Shown here in pieces: positions 48,443 to 57,207 of a DNA stretch of 64,000 nucleotides. Source of the stretch: Marivirga salinae (GTDB lineage Bacteria; Bacteroidota; Bacteroidia; Cytophagales; Cyclobacteriaceae); contig NZ_CP129971.1 of NCBI RefSeq assembly GCF_030503855.1, positions 3,782,001-3,846,000 on the forward strand. Reading direction: 5' to 3'. A program made the position numbers and the translations under genes. Every line of letters begins with the position of its first letter. Position 1 is the first letter of the stretch. A model generated the notes under the pieces. It was not told the origin of the DNA. It ran no database searches and was given only the letters and a program-made list of their open reading frames with translations.

Positions 48443-48458
48443 TAGGCATTATTGCCTA
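48443..48458. promoter_or_regulatory. TetR operator half 2: TAGGCA-TTAT-TGCCTA
   Basis: It has the same half-sites and 4-bp spacing as the palindrome at 48399-48416, and lies 53 bp upstream of the TetR ATG. The placement suggests shared control of the operon and autoregulation. Confidence 0.8.
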
Positions 48459-48511
48459 ATATTTAATTGAGGAAATAAAAATGCTTAATATTGTGTTAGA
48501 TTTCCATCTAT

Positions 48512-49138
48512 ATGAAGACGAAAGAAAAGATACTAGAAACCGCTCGCTTATTGTTTAATTCCCAGGGAATTTCTGCTATTTCAAGTAAAGCTATAGCTGA
48601 AGAAATGGGAATTAGTTATGGGAACTTATGCTATCATTTCCCTAAAAAAGATGATATCATTCTGCAACTCTACCTCAATATGCAAAAAAATGTAGAGCAA
48701 CAGTTTAAGAATATCAAAGAAGAAGTCATCAACTTAGAATTTATGTTAAGCAGGTTGAAAATTCTATTTGAGGAAATTTACAAGTATAAATTCATCTATT
48801 TGGGAATCACTAAAGTTGTCCGTCATTTTGACCACATCAAGAAACATGCTCAAGACCAATTTGATCAAAGGTGGAATATTTTAGATACCATTTCAGGATT
48901 TTTGATTGCCAATGGATATATGAAAGCTTTTAAAGATGACCGTCAAAAAGACATGCTAATTCATGCATTATTAATGGTAAGCAATTCATGGATTTCTGAT
49001 GCTGAGGTATTCTACAAAGGGAAAGATGATGAAAAAATTGATTATTATATGCAGGTATTTTTTAATCTGGTAAGACCCACATTGACCGAAAAAGGGCTAG
49101 AAGGATTTAAGACAGTTTATGAGAAAAGTATTTCTTAA
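48512..49138 (+). CDS. TetR/AcrR-family transcriptional repressor
   Basis: The 208-aa protein has the N-terminal TetR DNA-binding domain: ETARLLFNSQGISAISSKAI, then EEMGISYGNLCYHFPKKDDI, the recognition helix and its conserved YxHFxxKxxL ending. The C-terminal helical ligand domain is unassigned (LNMQKNVEQQF to FFNLVRPTL). It is divergent from the transglutaminase-like/acyl-CoA dehydrogenase operon, and two identical-core palindromes lie in the 122-bp gap, which strongly suggests it is the local repressor. An acyl-CoA or fatty acid is the probable inducer by analogy with FadR/PsrA-type TetR proteins; this is inference. Confidence 0.93.
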   Translation: MKTKEKILETARLLFNSQGISAISSKAIAEEMGISYGNLCYHFPKKDDIILQLYLNMQKNVEQQFKNIKEEVINLEFMLSRLKILFEEIYKYKFIYLGITKVVRHFDHIKKHAQDQFDQRWNILDTISGFLIANGYMKAFKDDRQKDMLIHALLMVSNSWISDAEVFYKGKDDEKIDYYMQVFFNLVRPTLTEKGLEGFKTVYEKSIS

Positions 49139-49362
49139 TAATTAGTTTCAACATTAAATCAAATCCGCTTTACTTCACTTTAAATCAATGGCTTTAGATA
49201 ATGCTATATGTGATCTTCATGTCAAGTCTTTTATAACTCTTGACCAACTATCAAATTAAGTAAAATTATTTAATTAATATATTTTAACTATTATTTTATA
49301 TTAATTGTATTTAATTATAATATATTAGTAGGATTTTTTATTATACATATAAATATAAAACC

Positions 49363-50748
49363 ATGAAAAAGGAAATCCTAAACCTCATTCTCATATTACT
49401 TCTGAGCTGTAATTTTATTATAGCAGCTGATAAATTACCTCCAAAAATATTATCTGATATAGAATTTACTAATGAACTAAGCACTATAAAAGGTAAAAAA
49501 TACCAACAGCACAGATTATATGGCAAGAAACTAAATGTAGTAAATCCATCTTCTTACATCAGTGATCACAACAGAATATGGGATGAATTCAAAAAATTTG
49601 AAAAACAAATGCAAGATGGGCTGAATAAAAAGAAGACCATTGAAATTAAAGGAGAAACCCATATTTATTTTGGAGGGCTTCAGGCATATTATCTTGAATA
49701 TGAGGGAATAAAAGATAATGAAGAAATATGGAGCTTATACTACTTTGCGCCAGACATGGTTGGGACAGATCATTATGAAAAATATCCGCCCAAAAAGATT
49801 TATGAAATCAGAATAGACACTAATGATAAATACGCTCATTTAACCAGACTTGATACTGAGGGATATTATCCAAATGGTAAAATAAACATGGCGGGTTGGG
49901 AAAAAATTAATGGCACCAAAATAGCATTAGTCGAAACCTATTCTCAAGCAGGGAAAACCACCAAATATCTGCAACATCAAAATGAAAATACAGCTGAAAT
50001 CAAAATCGACTTTAATGAAGGTGAGAAAGAGATTGATATAGCGTTTAATAGAAAAACGGGTGCTGGGAAATATCGTCATCCAGAAGTTGAAGACGGAAAA
50101 TGGCTTTGCTGGAATGGCGAAATGAGAGATGTTACTTGCGAAAATTTCAGCCAGTTAAGTGATTTTGATAACATCTTCAAAACAGAAAAACATCAGGAAA
50201 CTCAAGCTGAGCTTCCTGAAGAAAAAACAGAAACGAATGCTGATAATTCAGCCAAAAGAATAATTGAGAATTCAAGACTTGGCTATACTATTTCAGTACC
50301 TGAAAACGCAAGTGTTAGCTATTATCCGCTAAATGACGGAGTAACTGGTAATCTTAAAGTTACGACAACTAGCATGAAAGAGGATGAGGAATGGACTGCC
50401 TTATTAGTCAATTCAAAAGAAGTTAAATTTATGAGTCTTACTGTATATATGATTCAGGAAGATAAGGAATTCACCTACGAGGAATTAAAACCAAAGTTTT
50501 CAAGGCTATATGGCATCAAAAATCCTAAAATCATTAATGAGCAGGACGATTTTGTCCTTGCAGGTTTAAAAGGTCATTTATTTGAATTGGAACAGGAGGA
50601 CGGAAAAACTAAAAGGTATATGTTTCAACATTTAGATGGAAAAAAAAGAATATCTATTCAGTTTACCGTATATGAACAGTTGGGTAATATTAATGATTAT
50701 GATACTGCTAAAGATTATTTAAAAAACATTCAAATCGTGAAAATGTAG
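49363..50748 (+). CDS. Exported protein of unknown function with possible PsbP/DcrB-like C-terminal domain
   Basis: The 461-aa protein has a hydrophobic leader (MKKEILNLILILLLSC, then NFIIAAD) that could be a lipoprotein signal at Cys16 or a plain signal peptide. Residues about 30-265 form a domain I do not recognise, with DMVGTDHYEKYPPKKIYEI and GYYPNGKINMAGWEKI. A low-complexity Glu/Thr linker follows (about 275-305). Residues about 310-461 (GYTISVPENASVSYY ... LAGLKGHLFELEQEDGK) resemble the PsbP/Mog1/DcrB alpha-beta fold by pattern only. It stands alone between an AT-rich 224-bp upstream region and a terminator. Function unknown. Confidence 0.75.
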   Translation: MKKEILNLILILLLSCNFIIAADKLPPKILSDIEFTNELSTIKGKKYQQHRLYGKKLNVVNPSSYISDHNRIWDEFKKFEKQMQDGLNKKKTIEIKGETHIYFGGLQAYYLEYEGIKDNEEIWSLYYFAPDMVGTDHYEKYPPKKIYEIRIDTNDKYAHLTRLDTEGYYPNGKINMAGWEKINGTKIALVETYSQAGKTTKYLQHQNENTAEIKIDFNEGEKEIDIAFNRKTGAGKYRHPEVEDGKWLCWNGEMRDVTCENFSQLSDFDNIFKTEKHQETQAELPEEKTETNADNSAKRIIENSRLGYTISVPENASVSYYPLNDGVTGNLKVTTTSMKEDEEWTALLVNSKEVKFMSLTVYMIQEDKEFTYEELKPKFSRLYGIKNPKIINEQDDFVLAGLKGHLFELEQEDGKTKRYMFQHLDGKKRISIQFTVYEQLGNINDYDTAKDYLKNIQIVKM

Positions 50749-50770
50749 TCTTTATCAATTCTATTAAATG

Positions 50771-50816
50771 TTAAAAGCCTGTAGTTTTTAAAAATTGGAA
50801 TTGCAGGCTTTTTAAT
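50771..50816 (+). terminator. Intrinsic terminator after the unknown exported protein gene
   Basis: AAAAGCCTG (50773-50781) pairs with CAGGCTTTT (50804-50812) with further pairing inside the loop, followed by TTT. On the opposite strand it could also serve the prolyl oligopeptidase gene. Confidence 0.75.
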
Positions 50817-50915
50817 TTACATATTTGAAATATGAATACACCAATTATTATAAAACAGTCTCAATAAATTATTCTGAGGTAAATTCTGCAATGGATTATG
50901 AGTAATTTGGGATTC

Positions 50916-53090
50916 TTACCAAAATCTTAAACCTAATTGATCAAATAAAAAGTGCTCTACAAACATCATCTTATCAATATTTTCTTTGATGCTAATAGCT
51001 GCGCCATGCCCTGCCCCTCTTACGGTATATAATTGATAAAGAGAATTAGAAGAACCCTTTTCTTGCAGTGCAGCTAAAAACTTAAAGGAATGCAGAGGAG
51101 GTACACGGTCATCATTTTCTCCAGTTACCAATAAGAAGTTAGGATAATATTCTTCTTCCTTTATGTTATGAAGTGGAGAATACGATTTCAAATTTTGATA
51201 TTCCTTTTCATTTTCAACTGAACCATATTCTTTTAGGTTTATCTGTTTACCCCCAGAAGTAAAGTATTCCTTTCTTAACATATCGTAAGGACCTGCTTCA
51301 GCAACAACTGCCTTAAATAAATTCGGTTTTTGAATAGCCGCAGCCGCTACTAACATTCCCCCATGAGAGGAACCCTTAGCTGCTATACTGCCTCTATTTG
51401 TATATTTTTCACCAATCAAATATTCCGCAGCAGCAATAAAATCATCAATAGCGGTTTGTTTATTTAAATTCCGACCTGCTAGTCCCCAATCTGCACCTTC
51501 TGCTCCACCGCCTCTAATATTTGGTACAGCATAAACTCCTCCATGTAATAACCATAATGCCATAGTTTTCCTATAATGTGGCTCTATAGTATTACCGTAT
51601 CCACCATAACCATATAAAATTGTAGGATTATTTCCATTCAATTTCAAATCCTTTTTACAAGTGATATACATGGGCACTTCTGTTCCGTCTTTGGACTTAA
51701 ATTTAACATAGCGCGTCTCAAAATCATCCGCATCAAATGGCACTTGAATTTTAACGATAGGCTTCATTGAAAAATCCTCTAACGACATTTGATACCAGAT
51801 AGCGGGATGATAAAAAGAAGAAACACTAAACTGAACATATTGAGCATCTTTATTCCATTGTGAAAAATAATTTACTTTTTTTCCTTCTGGGAAATTAATC
51901 CTTTTAATCAACTCACCTTGCTTGTCAAAAATCAAAGCACTATAAATTCCATCTTTTCTATAAACAGCGCCAACATGATTTTTCCCTAAGGGATTCATAG
52001 TTCGCAAATCCATATCGTATTCAGGAATAAAACTTTTCAACTGATTTCTGGAATGAATGCTAGTTTTCATGATTTTACCGTTGGCAGCATCCAAATTGGT
52101 ACGTATATAAGTTGTGTCACTTTCATCAATAGCTTCAACCTTAAAGAATGATTCCGAATCCTCAGGAAATAGAAGGAAGTTCTTCAATAAGAAAGAACTA
52201 TTTAAATTGATTTTAGCTGTTGATAAAGCACTGTAAAATTCCCCTCGAATATTATAATAGTGATTTAACACTATATGCTCATCATCTAACAAGTAATATG
52301 AAAAAGACCTAGCTCCGCTGGCATCTGAATTTTGGTAAATAAATTTATCCTGACTTTGATTTGTACCTAATTCATGATAATAAAGCGCTTGCCCAACGGG
52401 AACGTCCAACAACTCTCTACCTTCTTTAGGTTGATCATATCGATCATAAAACACACCTCGTTTGTGCCAGGCAAAGTGAGAACCATTGCGAACATTTTTC
52501 AATGTATCAGGATATTTTTCTCCTGTTGCTAAATTGTAAAAATAACCTTCTCGCCAATCACTGCCACCCTTTGAAAGTAGTACTAAAGCTAAATCATGAT
52601 CTTCTGAAGAAATTATACTAGTAACTTTATGAGGTGTTTCTCCATTATTATTAAAATCACTTATATCAACTAATTTTTTATAATTATGTCTACTATCCCT
52701 GATTTTGTAGAGAACATCAGCCGCATCATATTTTCGATTAAAATCATATCTAAACGTATATTTTGAGTGCAGTTCTGGCTCTTCTTCGTAATCTTCAGTG
52801 AATTCTGTTTTTTGTCCCCAATATAATTTCCCTACCTGCTCTTCAAGATGCCAATAATGCGTTTGCTTTCTTTTTTGCTTTTCTGAAAGTTTATTTTGCT
52901 CTTTCAACCATTCTACCAATCGAGGGTCGTCAGGATTTTCCATCCATTGATATGGATCTGCTATCTCCTCTCCGTGATAAACATCAACATGATCACTCTT
53001 GGGAGCATTCGGGTAATCATAAGTTTTTTGAGCAATTACCGAAATATAAATGAAAAAATAAAAGGCAAGAAATAATGTATAGCGTAACAA
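50916..53090 (-). CDS. Exported prolyl oligopeptidase (S9A family)
   Basis: The 724-aa serine peptidase cleaves after proline in short peptides. It has an N-terminal signal peptide (ending ISVIAQ), the opening YPNAPKSDHVDVYHG ... DPYQWMENPDDPR typical of S9A, a seven-bladed propeller (about 80-430) and an alpha/beta hydrolase domain. The nucleophile is in AAKGSSHGGMLVAA, the Asp in TGENDDRVPPLHS and the His in VRGAGHGAA. The start is a TTG at 53090: no in-frame ATG precedes the signal peptide. It is monocistronic, convergent with the upstream-coded exported protein. Confidence 0.95.
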   Translation of the reverse strand: MLRYTLFLAFYFFIYISVIAQKTYDYPNAPKSDHVDVYHGEEIADPYQWMENPDDPRLVEWLKEQNKLSEKQKRKQTHYWHLEEQVGKLYWGQKTEFTEDYEEEPELHSKYTFRYDFNRKYDAADVLYKIRDSRHNYKKLVDISDFNNNGETPHKVTSIISSEDHDLALVLLSKGGSDWREGYFYNLATGEKYPDTLKNVRNGSHFAWHKRGVFYDRYDQPKEGRELLDVPVGQALYYHELGTNQSQDKFIYQNSDASGARSFSYYLLDDEHIVLNHYYNIRGEFYSALSTAKINLNSSFLLKNFLLFPEDSESFFKVEAIDESDTTYIRTNLDAANGKIMKTSIHSRNQLKSFIPEYDMDLRTMNPLGKNHVGAVYRKDGIYSALIFDKQGELIKRINFPEGKKVNYFSQWNKDAQYVQFSVSSFYHPAIWYQMSLEDFSMKPIVKIQVPFDADDFETRYVKFKSKDGTEVPMYITCKKDLKLNGNNPTILYGYGGYGNTIEPHYRKTMALWLLHGGVYAVPNIRGGGAEGADWGLAGRNLNKQTAIDDFIAAAEYLIGEKYTNRGSIAAKGSSHGGMLVAAAAIQKPNLFKAVVAEAGPYDMLRKEYFTSGGKQINLKEYGSVENEKEYQNLKSYSPLHNIKEEEYYPNFLLVTGENDDRVPPLHSFKFLAALQEKGSSNSLYQLYTVRGAGHGAAISIKENIDKMMFVEHFLFDQLGLRFW

Positions 53091-53247
53091 TAGAATTATA
53101 GTTTTTCTGCGAAACTATATATAATTAGAAAGATATAAAACCATTTTGCATTTAATAATTAACAAAGAATTGAATTGAGCACTCCATTATAAAAGAATTT
53201 GGAATCAAAAAAATTATCTAAGATAATAATTAAATCCATAAAGCTGA

Positions 53248-53628
53248 TCAATACATTTTATTCGGATTGGCAGACTTTTCCGGAATCTGTTGAATACTAT
53301 CCCAATGCTCCACAATTTTCCCATTGTTATCGAAACGAAAGAAATCCATGGTTACATATTCAGCATCACCTTGCCAGATTTGATGAGTATGTAGGGCTAC
53401 TAAATCATTTTCGGCAACAGTTCGGACAAATTTCACAGTTTTATTAGGATACTCTTTTTGCATCCTTTCAAAATACTGAATAAATCCCTGAGTTCCATTA
53501 GCTACAGCTGGGTTATGCTGAATATACTCCTCTCCCACGTATAAGTCAACAGCTTTGGAAGGATTGCCCTCAAAAGCTGTTTTGTAAAAGTCAATAGCAT
53601 TTTCTTTATGCTGCTCTAAATTTTTCAT
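53248..53628 (-). CDS. NTF2/SnoaL-like protein of the aromatic-degradation cluster
   Basis: The 126-aa protein has the small cone-shaped NTF2-like fold pattern: helix FYKTAFEGNPSKAVDLYVGE, then YIQHNPAVANGTQGFIQYFE, and strands NDLVALHTHQIW and TMDFFRFDNNGKIVEHWDSI. SnoaL/NTF2-like members bind or isomerise small hydrophobic compounds, or act without catalysis. It is the last gene of a three-gene minus-strand operon after a ring-cleaving dioxygenase (5 bp) and an MhqD-like hydrolase. Its part in the pathway is not known. Confidence 0.85.
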   Translation of the reverse strand: MKNLEQHKENAIDFYKTAFEGNPSKAVDLYVGEEYIQHNPAVANGTQGFIQYFERMQKEYPNKTVKFVRTVAENDLVALHTHQIWQGDAEYVTMDFFRFDNNGKIVEHWDSIQQIPEKSANPNKMY

Positions 53629-53633
53629 CTGAA

Positions 53634-54581
53634 TTATTTCTTATAATCAATTAAACCTGCTTCAATTTTGGCCCTGTGAGGTTCTTGCCAATCTGGTAAT
53701 TTTAAAGAATTTCCTAATTCTTCATTAGTTTCATCTACCAAAAATCCTGGGCCTTCCGTAGCTACTTCAAATAATACACCTCCAGGAATTCGGAAGTAAA
53801 TCGATTCAAAATATTTTCTATCTTTTACCTCAGTTACTTTTAAGCCTAACTCCTCAATTAAATAATCTCTGATTTTAAGCGAGTCTTCCAGTTTTTCAAC
53901 TCTATGAGCAACATGATGAACCGTACCGATTCCATTCTTTCCTTTAGGTAAATCTCCTGCATCCATCACAACCAAGGAATTCCCTGCCCCACCAATACTG
54001 CTGTTCAACTGAACAAAATCTCCTTCTCTTGTAGTTTCCTCATAGCCAAATATTTTGAGAAAATTCAAAGTCTCATCAACCTCAGTAATGGCTAAAACCA
54101 CATGGTGGATACCAATTATATTTTCTTTATCCGAAATATCTTCTGTTTTCCAAACAGGAGTTCTTTTGTCATCAGCATCTTCAATTATTGCCAAATTTAA
54201 ACCTGAAGGGTCTTTAAATTGTAGTTTACCTTTTCCAAAGCTTTCAACTTTTGAAAAGTTTATTCCATTAGTTTCTAATCGCTTTTCCCAAAAATCCATG
54301 CTATTTCCAGGAGCTGAAAATACAGTTTCAAAAACTTGACCTGAACCAATTACCCCGTTTCTAACGCCCTGTCCTTTATAAGGAAAAGTAGTGAAAATGG
54401 TAGATGGAGCCCCTATTTCATTTCCATAATAAAAATGATATACATTTTCATTATCGAAATTTACAGTCTCTTTAATTAAGCGCTGCCCCAATAATTTGGT
54501 GTAAAAATCATAATCCTCCTGTGCATCATTAACCGTAGCGGTGATATGATGAAGTCCTTTGATTATTCCTTTAAAATTCAT
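53634..54581 (-). CDS. VOC-family ring-cleaving dioxygenase (MhqO/LinE/PcpA type), copy 1
   Basis: The 315-aa protein has two vicinal-oxygen-chelate modules. The metal-ligand triad expected for Fe(II) para-diphenol dioxygenases is visible: His11 in GLHHITATV, a His in GTVHHVAHRV, and Glu in GVLFEVATEGPG. TTFPYKGQGVRNG and RKYFESIYFRIPGG are further family signatures. Related enzymes cleave hydroquinones (LinE, PcpA) or confer methylhydroquinone resistance (MhqO). The gene follows the MhqD-like hydrolase by 2 bp. Exact substrate is unknown; a second, clearly related copy sits at 61346-62320 at the other end of the cluster. Confidence 0.88.
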   Translation of the reverse strand: MNFKGIIKGLHHITATVNDAQEDYDFYTKLLGQRLIKETVNFDNENVYHFYYGNEIGAPSTIFTTFPYKGQGVRNGVIGSGQVFETVFSAPGNSMDFWEKRLETNGINFSKVESFGKGKLQFKDPSGLNLAIIEDADDKRTPVWKTEDISDKENIIGIHHVVLAITEVDETLNFLKIFGYEETTREGDFVQLNSSIGGAGNSLVVMDAGDLPKGKNGIGTVHHVAHRVEKLEDSLKIRDYLIEELGLKVTEVKDRKYFESIYFRIPGGVLFEVATEGPGFLVDETNEELGNSLKLPDWQEPHRAKIEAGLIDYKK

Positions 54582-54583
54582 AC

Positions 54584-55231
54584 TTAAATATTTTTAATTG
54601 ATGTCAGCATTTCATTCACTTTCTGTATCTCATCCTCATTGATTATGTGATCCATTCCAGGATAAACTCTCTTGTCCACTTTTGCGCCCATAGGAGCTAC
54701 CACTTCCTCTGATTCATGCAAACGATGCTCAGGAATGTGATGGTCTATATTGCTACAGCCAATAAAAATTTCAGTACCTTCAAAATCACCGCTATAATTA
54801 CTTTTCTCAATATGTGGCCCAATTAAGCCTCCACTTAAAACTGCAATTCCTGCATATTTTTGGGCATTTCTAGTAGTATATTCTAAATTCAAACAGGCTC
54901 CTTGAGAGAATCCTAAAATAAAAATATTTTCATTGGCAATACCATGCTCATTCAAATGCTTTATAATAGAGGCTAAATTTTGAAGGGCCGAATCTAACCA
55001 AGGCTGGTTTTCGTCCCAATCTTCCATAAATCCTTTCGGATACCATGTATTATTTTTGGCAATAGGATAAATGATAGCGGTATGGCTAGGAATATTTAAT
55101 TCTTGAGCTAAGCTTTTCATTTTATCTCCATTATCTCCTCTTCCATGGGTCATGATAATAGCACTTTTAGCATCTTTAAGCTTTGCACCACCATATTCAG
55201 TAATTTCAAATGAATGTAATGCTTCTGACAT
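54584..55231 (-). CDS. Alpha/beta hydrolase of the carboxylesterase/MhqD type
   Basis: The 215-aa protein is a small cytoplasmic alpha/beta hydrolase. Its nucleophile elbow is FILGFSQGACLN, the acid is in the ..CSNIDHHIPEHR loop, and the His is in YPGMDHIINED; TMTHGRGDNGD-like IIMTHGRGDNGDKM is the oxyanion strand. It matches phospholipase/carboxylesterase and the MhqD protein, which in Bacillus accompanies MhqO in quinone resistance. Here it is first in an MhqD-MhqO-like-NTF2 operon. Upstream (55261-55270) is TGTATATACA, a 10-bp palindrome. The substrate is unknown. Confidence 0.88.
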   Translation of the reverse strand: MSEALHSFEITEYGGAKLKDAKSAIIMTHGRGDNGDKMKSLAQELNIPSHTAIIYPIAKNNTWYPKGFMEDWDENQPWLDSALQNLASIIKHLNEHGIANENIFILGFSQGACLNLEYTTRNAQKYAGIAVLSGGLIGPHIEKSNYSGDFEGTEIFIGCSNIDHHIPEHRLHESEEVVAPMGAKVDKRVYPGMDHIINEDEIQKVNEMLTSIKNI

Positions 55232-55355
55232 AATTTTTAATTTAATACAACAACAATATATGTATATACAACTAATTTCGCTTCAGAAAGTTGAGAAAAA
55301 GCACCAAATTATTTGTCCATTGAAAATTAGACTGTAGTAAATGTGTCAGCAATAA

Positions 55356-56408
55356 TCAACCTTCCAAACTTCCTTCGTAGGCATGTAATAACATATCGAC
55401 CAACTTAGCTTTTTCTAATGGTGCCACATTCTCATAAGGTTTTGCTAATACCGTTTCTACTGCTTTATCAATATTTTCTCTTTTGAAACCTATGCTTTTT
55501 AAATCGGATGGACCTCCTGCTTGAGCTGATAAATCTTGCAGTTTCTGGGCAGGCTGATAACCTAATACTTGTACAAAATCACTTTTGATCTCATCTGATA
55601 AATAATCCCACTGATAATTCAGTACAAAGGCTTGTAAAACGGTATGTACATAAGAATGCTCCAATTTAAAAGAACCACCCAATACATGAGCCATTTTGTG
55701 ATGTAAGGACATACTAACTTCACATAAACATTTACCTGCTAAATAAGCGCCAAACTGTATATTGACATTGGCTTGCTCAGTTAATTTCTTTTCTTTAGCG
55801 ACTTCTTCCAGTCCTAATTTGATTTTTTCTACGCCCAATAGTGCATGATGTCTTGTTATAGGATTACCGTTTGGAGCGTAGATGGCTTCCATTAGATGAG
55901 CCATAGCATTCATTCCACTGGTTACGGCCAGGCTTAATGGTAATCCGGCCGTTAAATTGGAATCATAAACTACCACTTTTGGCATTACATCCATAGATTT
56001 TCCAGTGGTTTTGCCTTCCTCTGTGCTAATTCCCCAGATGTTAGTTTGTTCAGAACCTGAGTAAGTTGTTGGAACAGCTACAATTGGCAATTGCGTTTCA
56101 AGGGCTAAAGCTTTGGCCAGCCCGATGGCTGACCCACCACCAAAAGCTAATAAAACATCAGGCTTTTCGCTTTTAAGTTTCACCATTGCTTTATCTACCA
56201 AATGCTGAGGTACATGCTGAATAATTTCATCAAAATAAAATAAATTGTTTTTCCCTACAGCATCAGCAACATGTTGAATATTCGTAGCCCAACGATCCTC
56301 ACCAAATGCCATGATTTTTGAATAATTCTCTAAAACTTTTGGCAAATCTGATGTTTTTCCTTTTCCAAATATGACTTGATTTGGATATGATGTATAATTA
56401 AAATTCAT
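55356..56408 (-). CDS. Maleylacetate reductase (iron-type alcohol dehydrogenase family)
   Basis: The 350-aa NAD(P)H enzyme reduces maleylacetate to 3-oxoadipate. It has the Fe-ADH family fold: LLAFGGGSAIGLAKALA nucleotide loop, IVAVPTTYSGSEQTNIWG (the TTxxGSE signature), SGMNAMAHLMEAIYAP, and SMSLHHKMAHVLGGSF, which carries histidines of the metal region. The short length (about 350 aa) and the TYSGSE form fit maleylacetate reductases such as LinF/TfdF better than ordinary alcohol dehydrogenases. It is 3 bp from the IclR gene and probably co-transcribed with it and the hydroxyquinol dioxygenase gene. Confidence 0.93.
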   Translation of the reverse strand: MNFNYTSYPNQVIFGKGKTSDLPKVLENYSKIMAFGEDRWATNIQHVADAVGKNNLFYFDEIIQHVPQHLVDKAMVKLKSEKPDVLLAFGGGSAIGLAKALALETQLPIVAVPTTYSGSEQTNIWGISTEEGKTTGKSMDVMPKVVVYDSNLTAGLPLSLAVTSGMNAMAHLMEAIYAPNGNPITRHHALLGVEKIKLGLEEVAKEKKLTEQANVNIQFGAYLAGKCLCEVSMSLHHKMAHVLGGSFKLEHSYVHTVLQAFVLNYQWDYLSDEIKSDFVQVLGYQPAQKLQDLSAQAGGPSDLKSIGFKRENIDKAVETVLAKPYENVAPLEKAKLVDMLLHAYEGSLEG

Positions 56409-56411
56409 AAT

Positions 56412-57188
56412 TTATAATTTATGTAAAGCGTTTTCAATATGTGCGACCGTGCTTTTCAAATGTGGTAAATAGGTTTCTAAAATTTCATCCTTACTTACTC
56501 TGCTAGCATGCCCACTAATATTCAATGCAGCTATTATTTTTCCATTTTTATCTTTAACCGGACATGCAATTGACCTCACCCCTATTTCCAATTCTTGGTC
56601 GGCCAAAGCCCAACCTCTATCTCTCACCAGTTGTATTCGTTCTATTAATTTATCTTTTTCCGTAATCGTATTTTCTGTCAACTTTAGAAGTTGCAACCCA
56701 TTAATAAATTCCTGCATTTCTTTATCAGGAAGACTGGCCAATAGTACTCGACCCATGGAGGTAGCATAAACCGGTAGGCGTGTACCTATTCCCAAAGAAA
56801 TGGTCATGATTCTATTAGTCTGAACTCTAGCCACATATACAATATCATACCCATCCAAAACAGACATGGAGCATGACTCATTTACTTTCTCGGCTAAATC
56901 TTGTAAATAAGGTTTTGCTAATTCCTGATAAGGCAGAGCTGATAAATACGAATAGCCCAAAGTCAATACTTTCGGACTTAGGCTAAATTGTTTGCCATCT
57001 GCACATTGAACAAAACCTAAATATTGTAAAGTAAGCAGAATCCTTCGTGCGTTGGCTCGAGTTAATTCAACTTTCTTCGCTACCTCTGTTAAAGTCATTT
57101 GTGCATTATCTGCATCAAAAGCGCTGATTACTTTCAATCCTTTTTCAAGTGACTGTACAAAATCTGATTTTTTGATTGTTGGCTTCAT
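56412..57188 (-). CDS. IclR-family regulator of the aromatic-degradation cluster
   Basis: The 258-aa protein has an N-terminal winged HTH (MTLTEVAKKVELTRANARRI, residues about 25-85) and an IclR effector domain (about 85-255) with VYATSMGRVLLASLPD and IACPVKDKNGKIIAALNISG. IclR regulators such as PcaR/PcaU commonly control beta-ketoadipate and (hydroxy)quinol pathways. The gene lies between the hydroxyquinol dioxygenase and maleylacetate reductase genes (19 and 3 bp gaps), an internal position pointing to control of this operon. Probable ligand is a pathway intermediate; candidate operator at 58109-58127. Confidence 0.92.
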   Translation of the reverse strand: MKPTIKKSDFVQSLEKGLKVISAFDADNAQMTLTEVAKKVELTRANARRILLTLQYLGFVQCADGKQFSLSPKVLTLGYSYLSALPYQELAKPYLQDLAEKVNESCSMSVLDGYDIVYVARVQTNRIMTISLGIGTRLPVYATSMGRVLLASLPDKEMQEFINGLQLLKLTENTITEKDKLIERIQLVRDRGWALADQELEIGVRSIACPVKDKNGKIIAALNISGHASRVSKDEILETYLPHLKSTVAHIENALHKL

Positions 57189-57207
57189 GATGCAAATATG
57201 CAGAATA

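Noticed and set aside
49139..49362. Very AT-rich segment considered as a replication origin
   Set aside because: No DnaA-box cluster and no dnaA, dnaN or gidA-type neighbours were seen.
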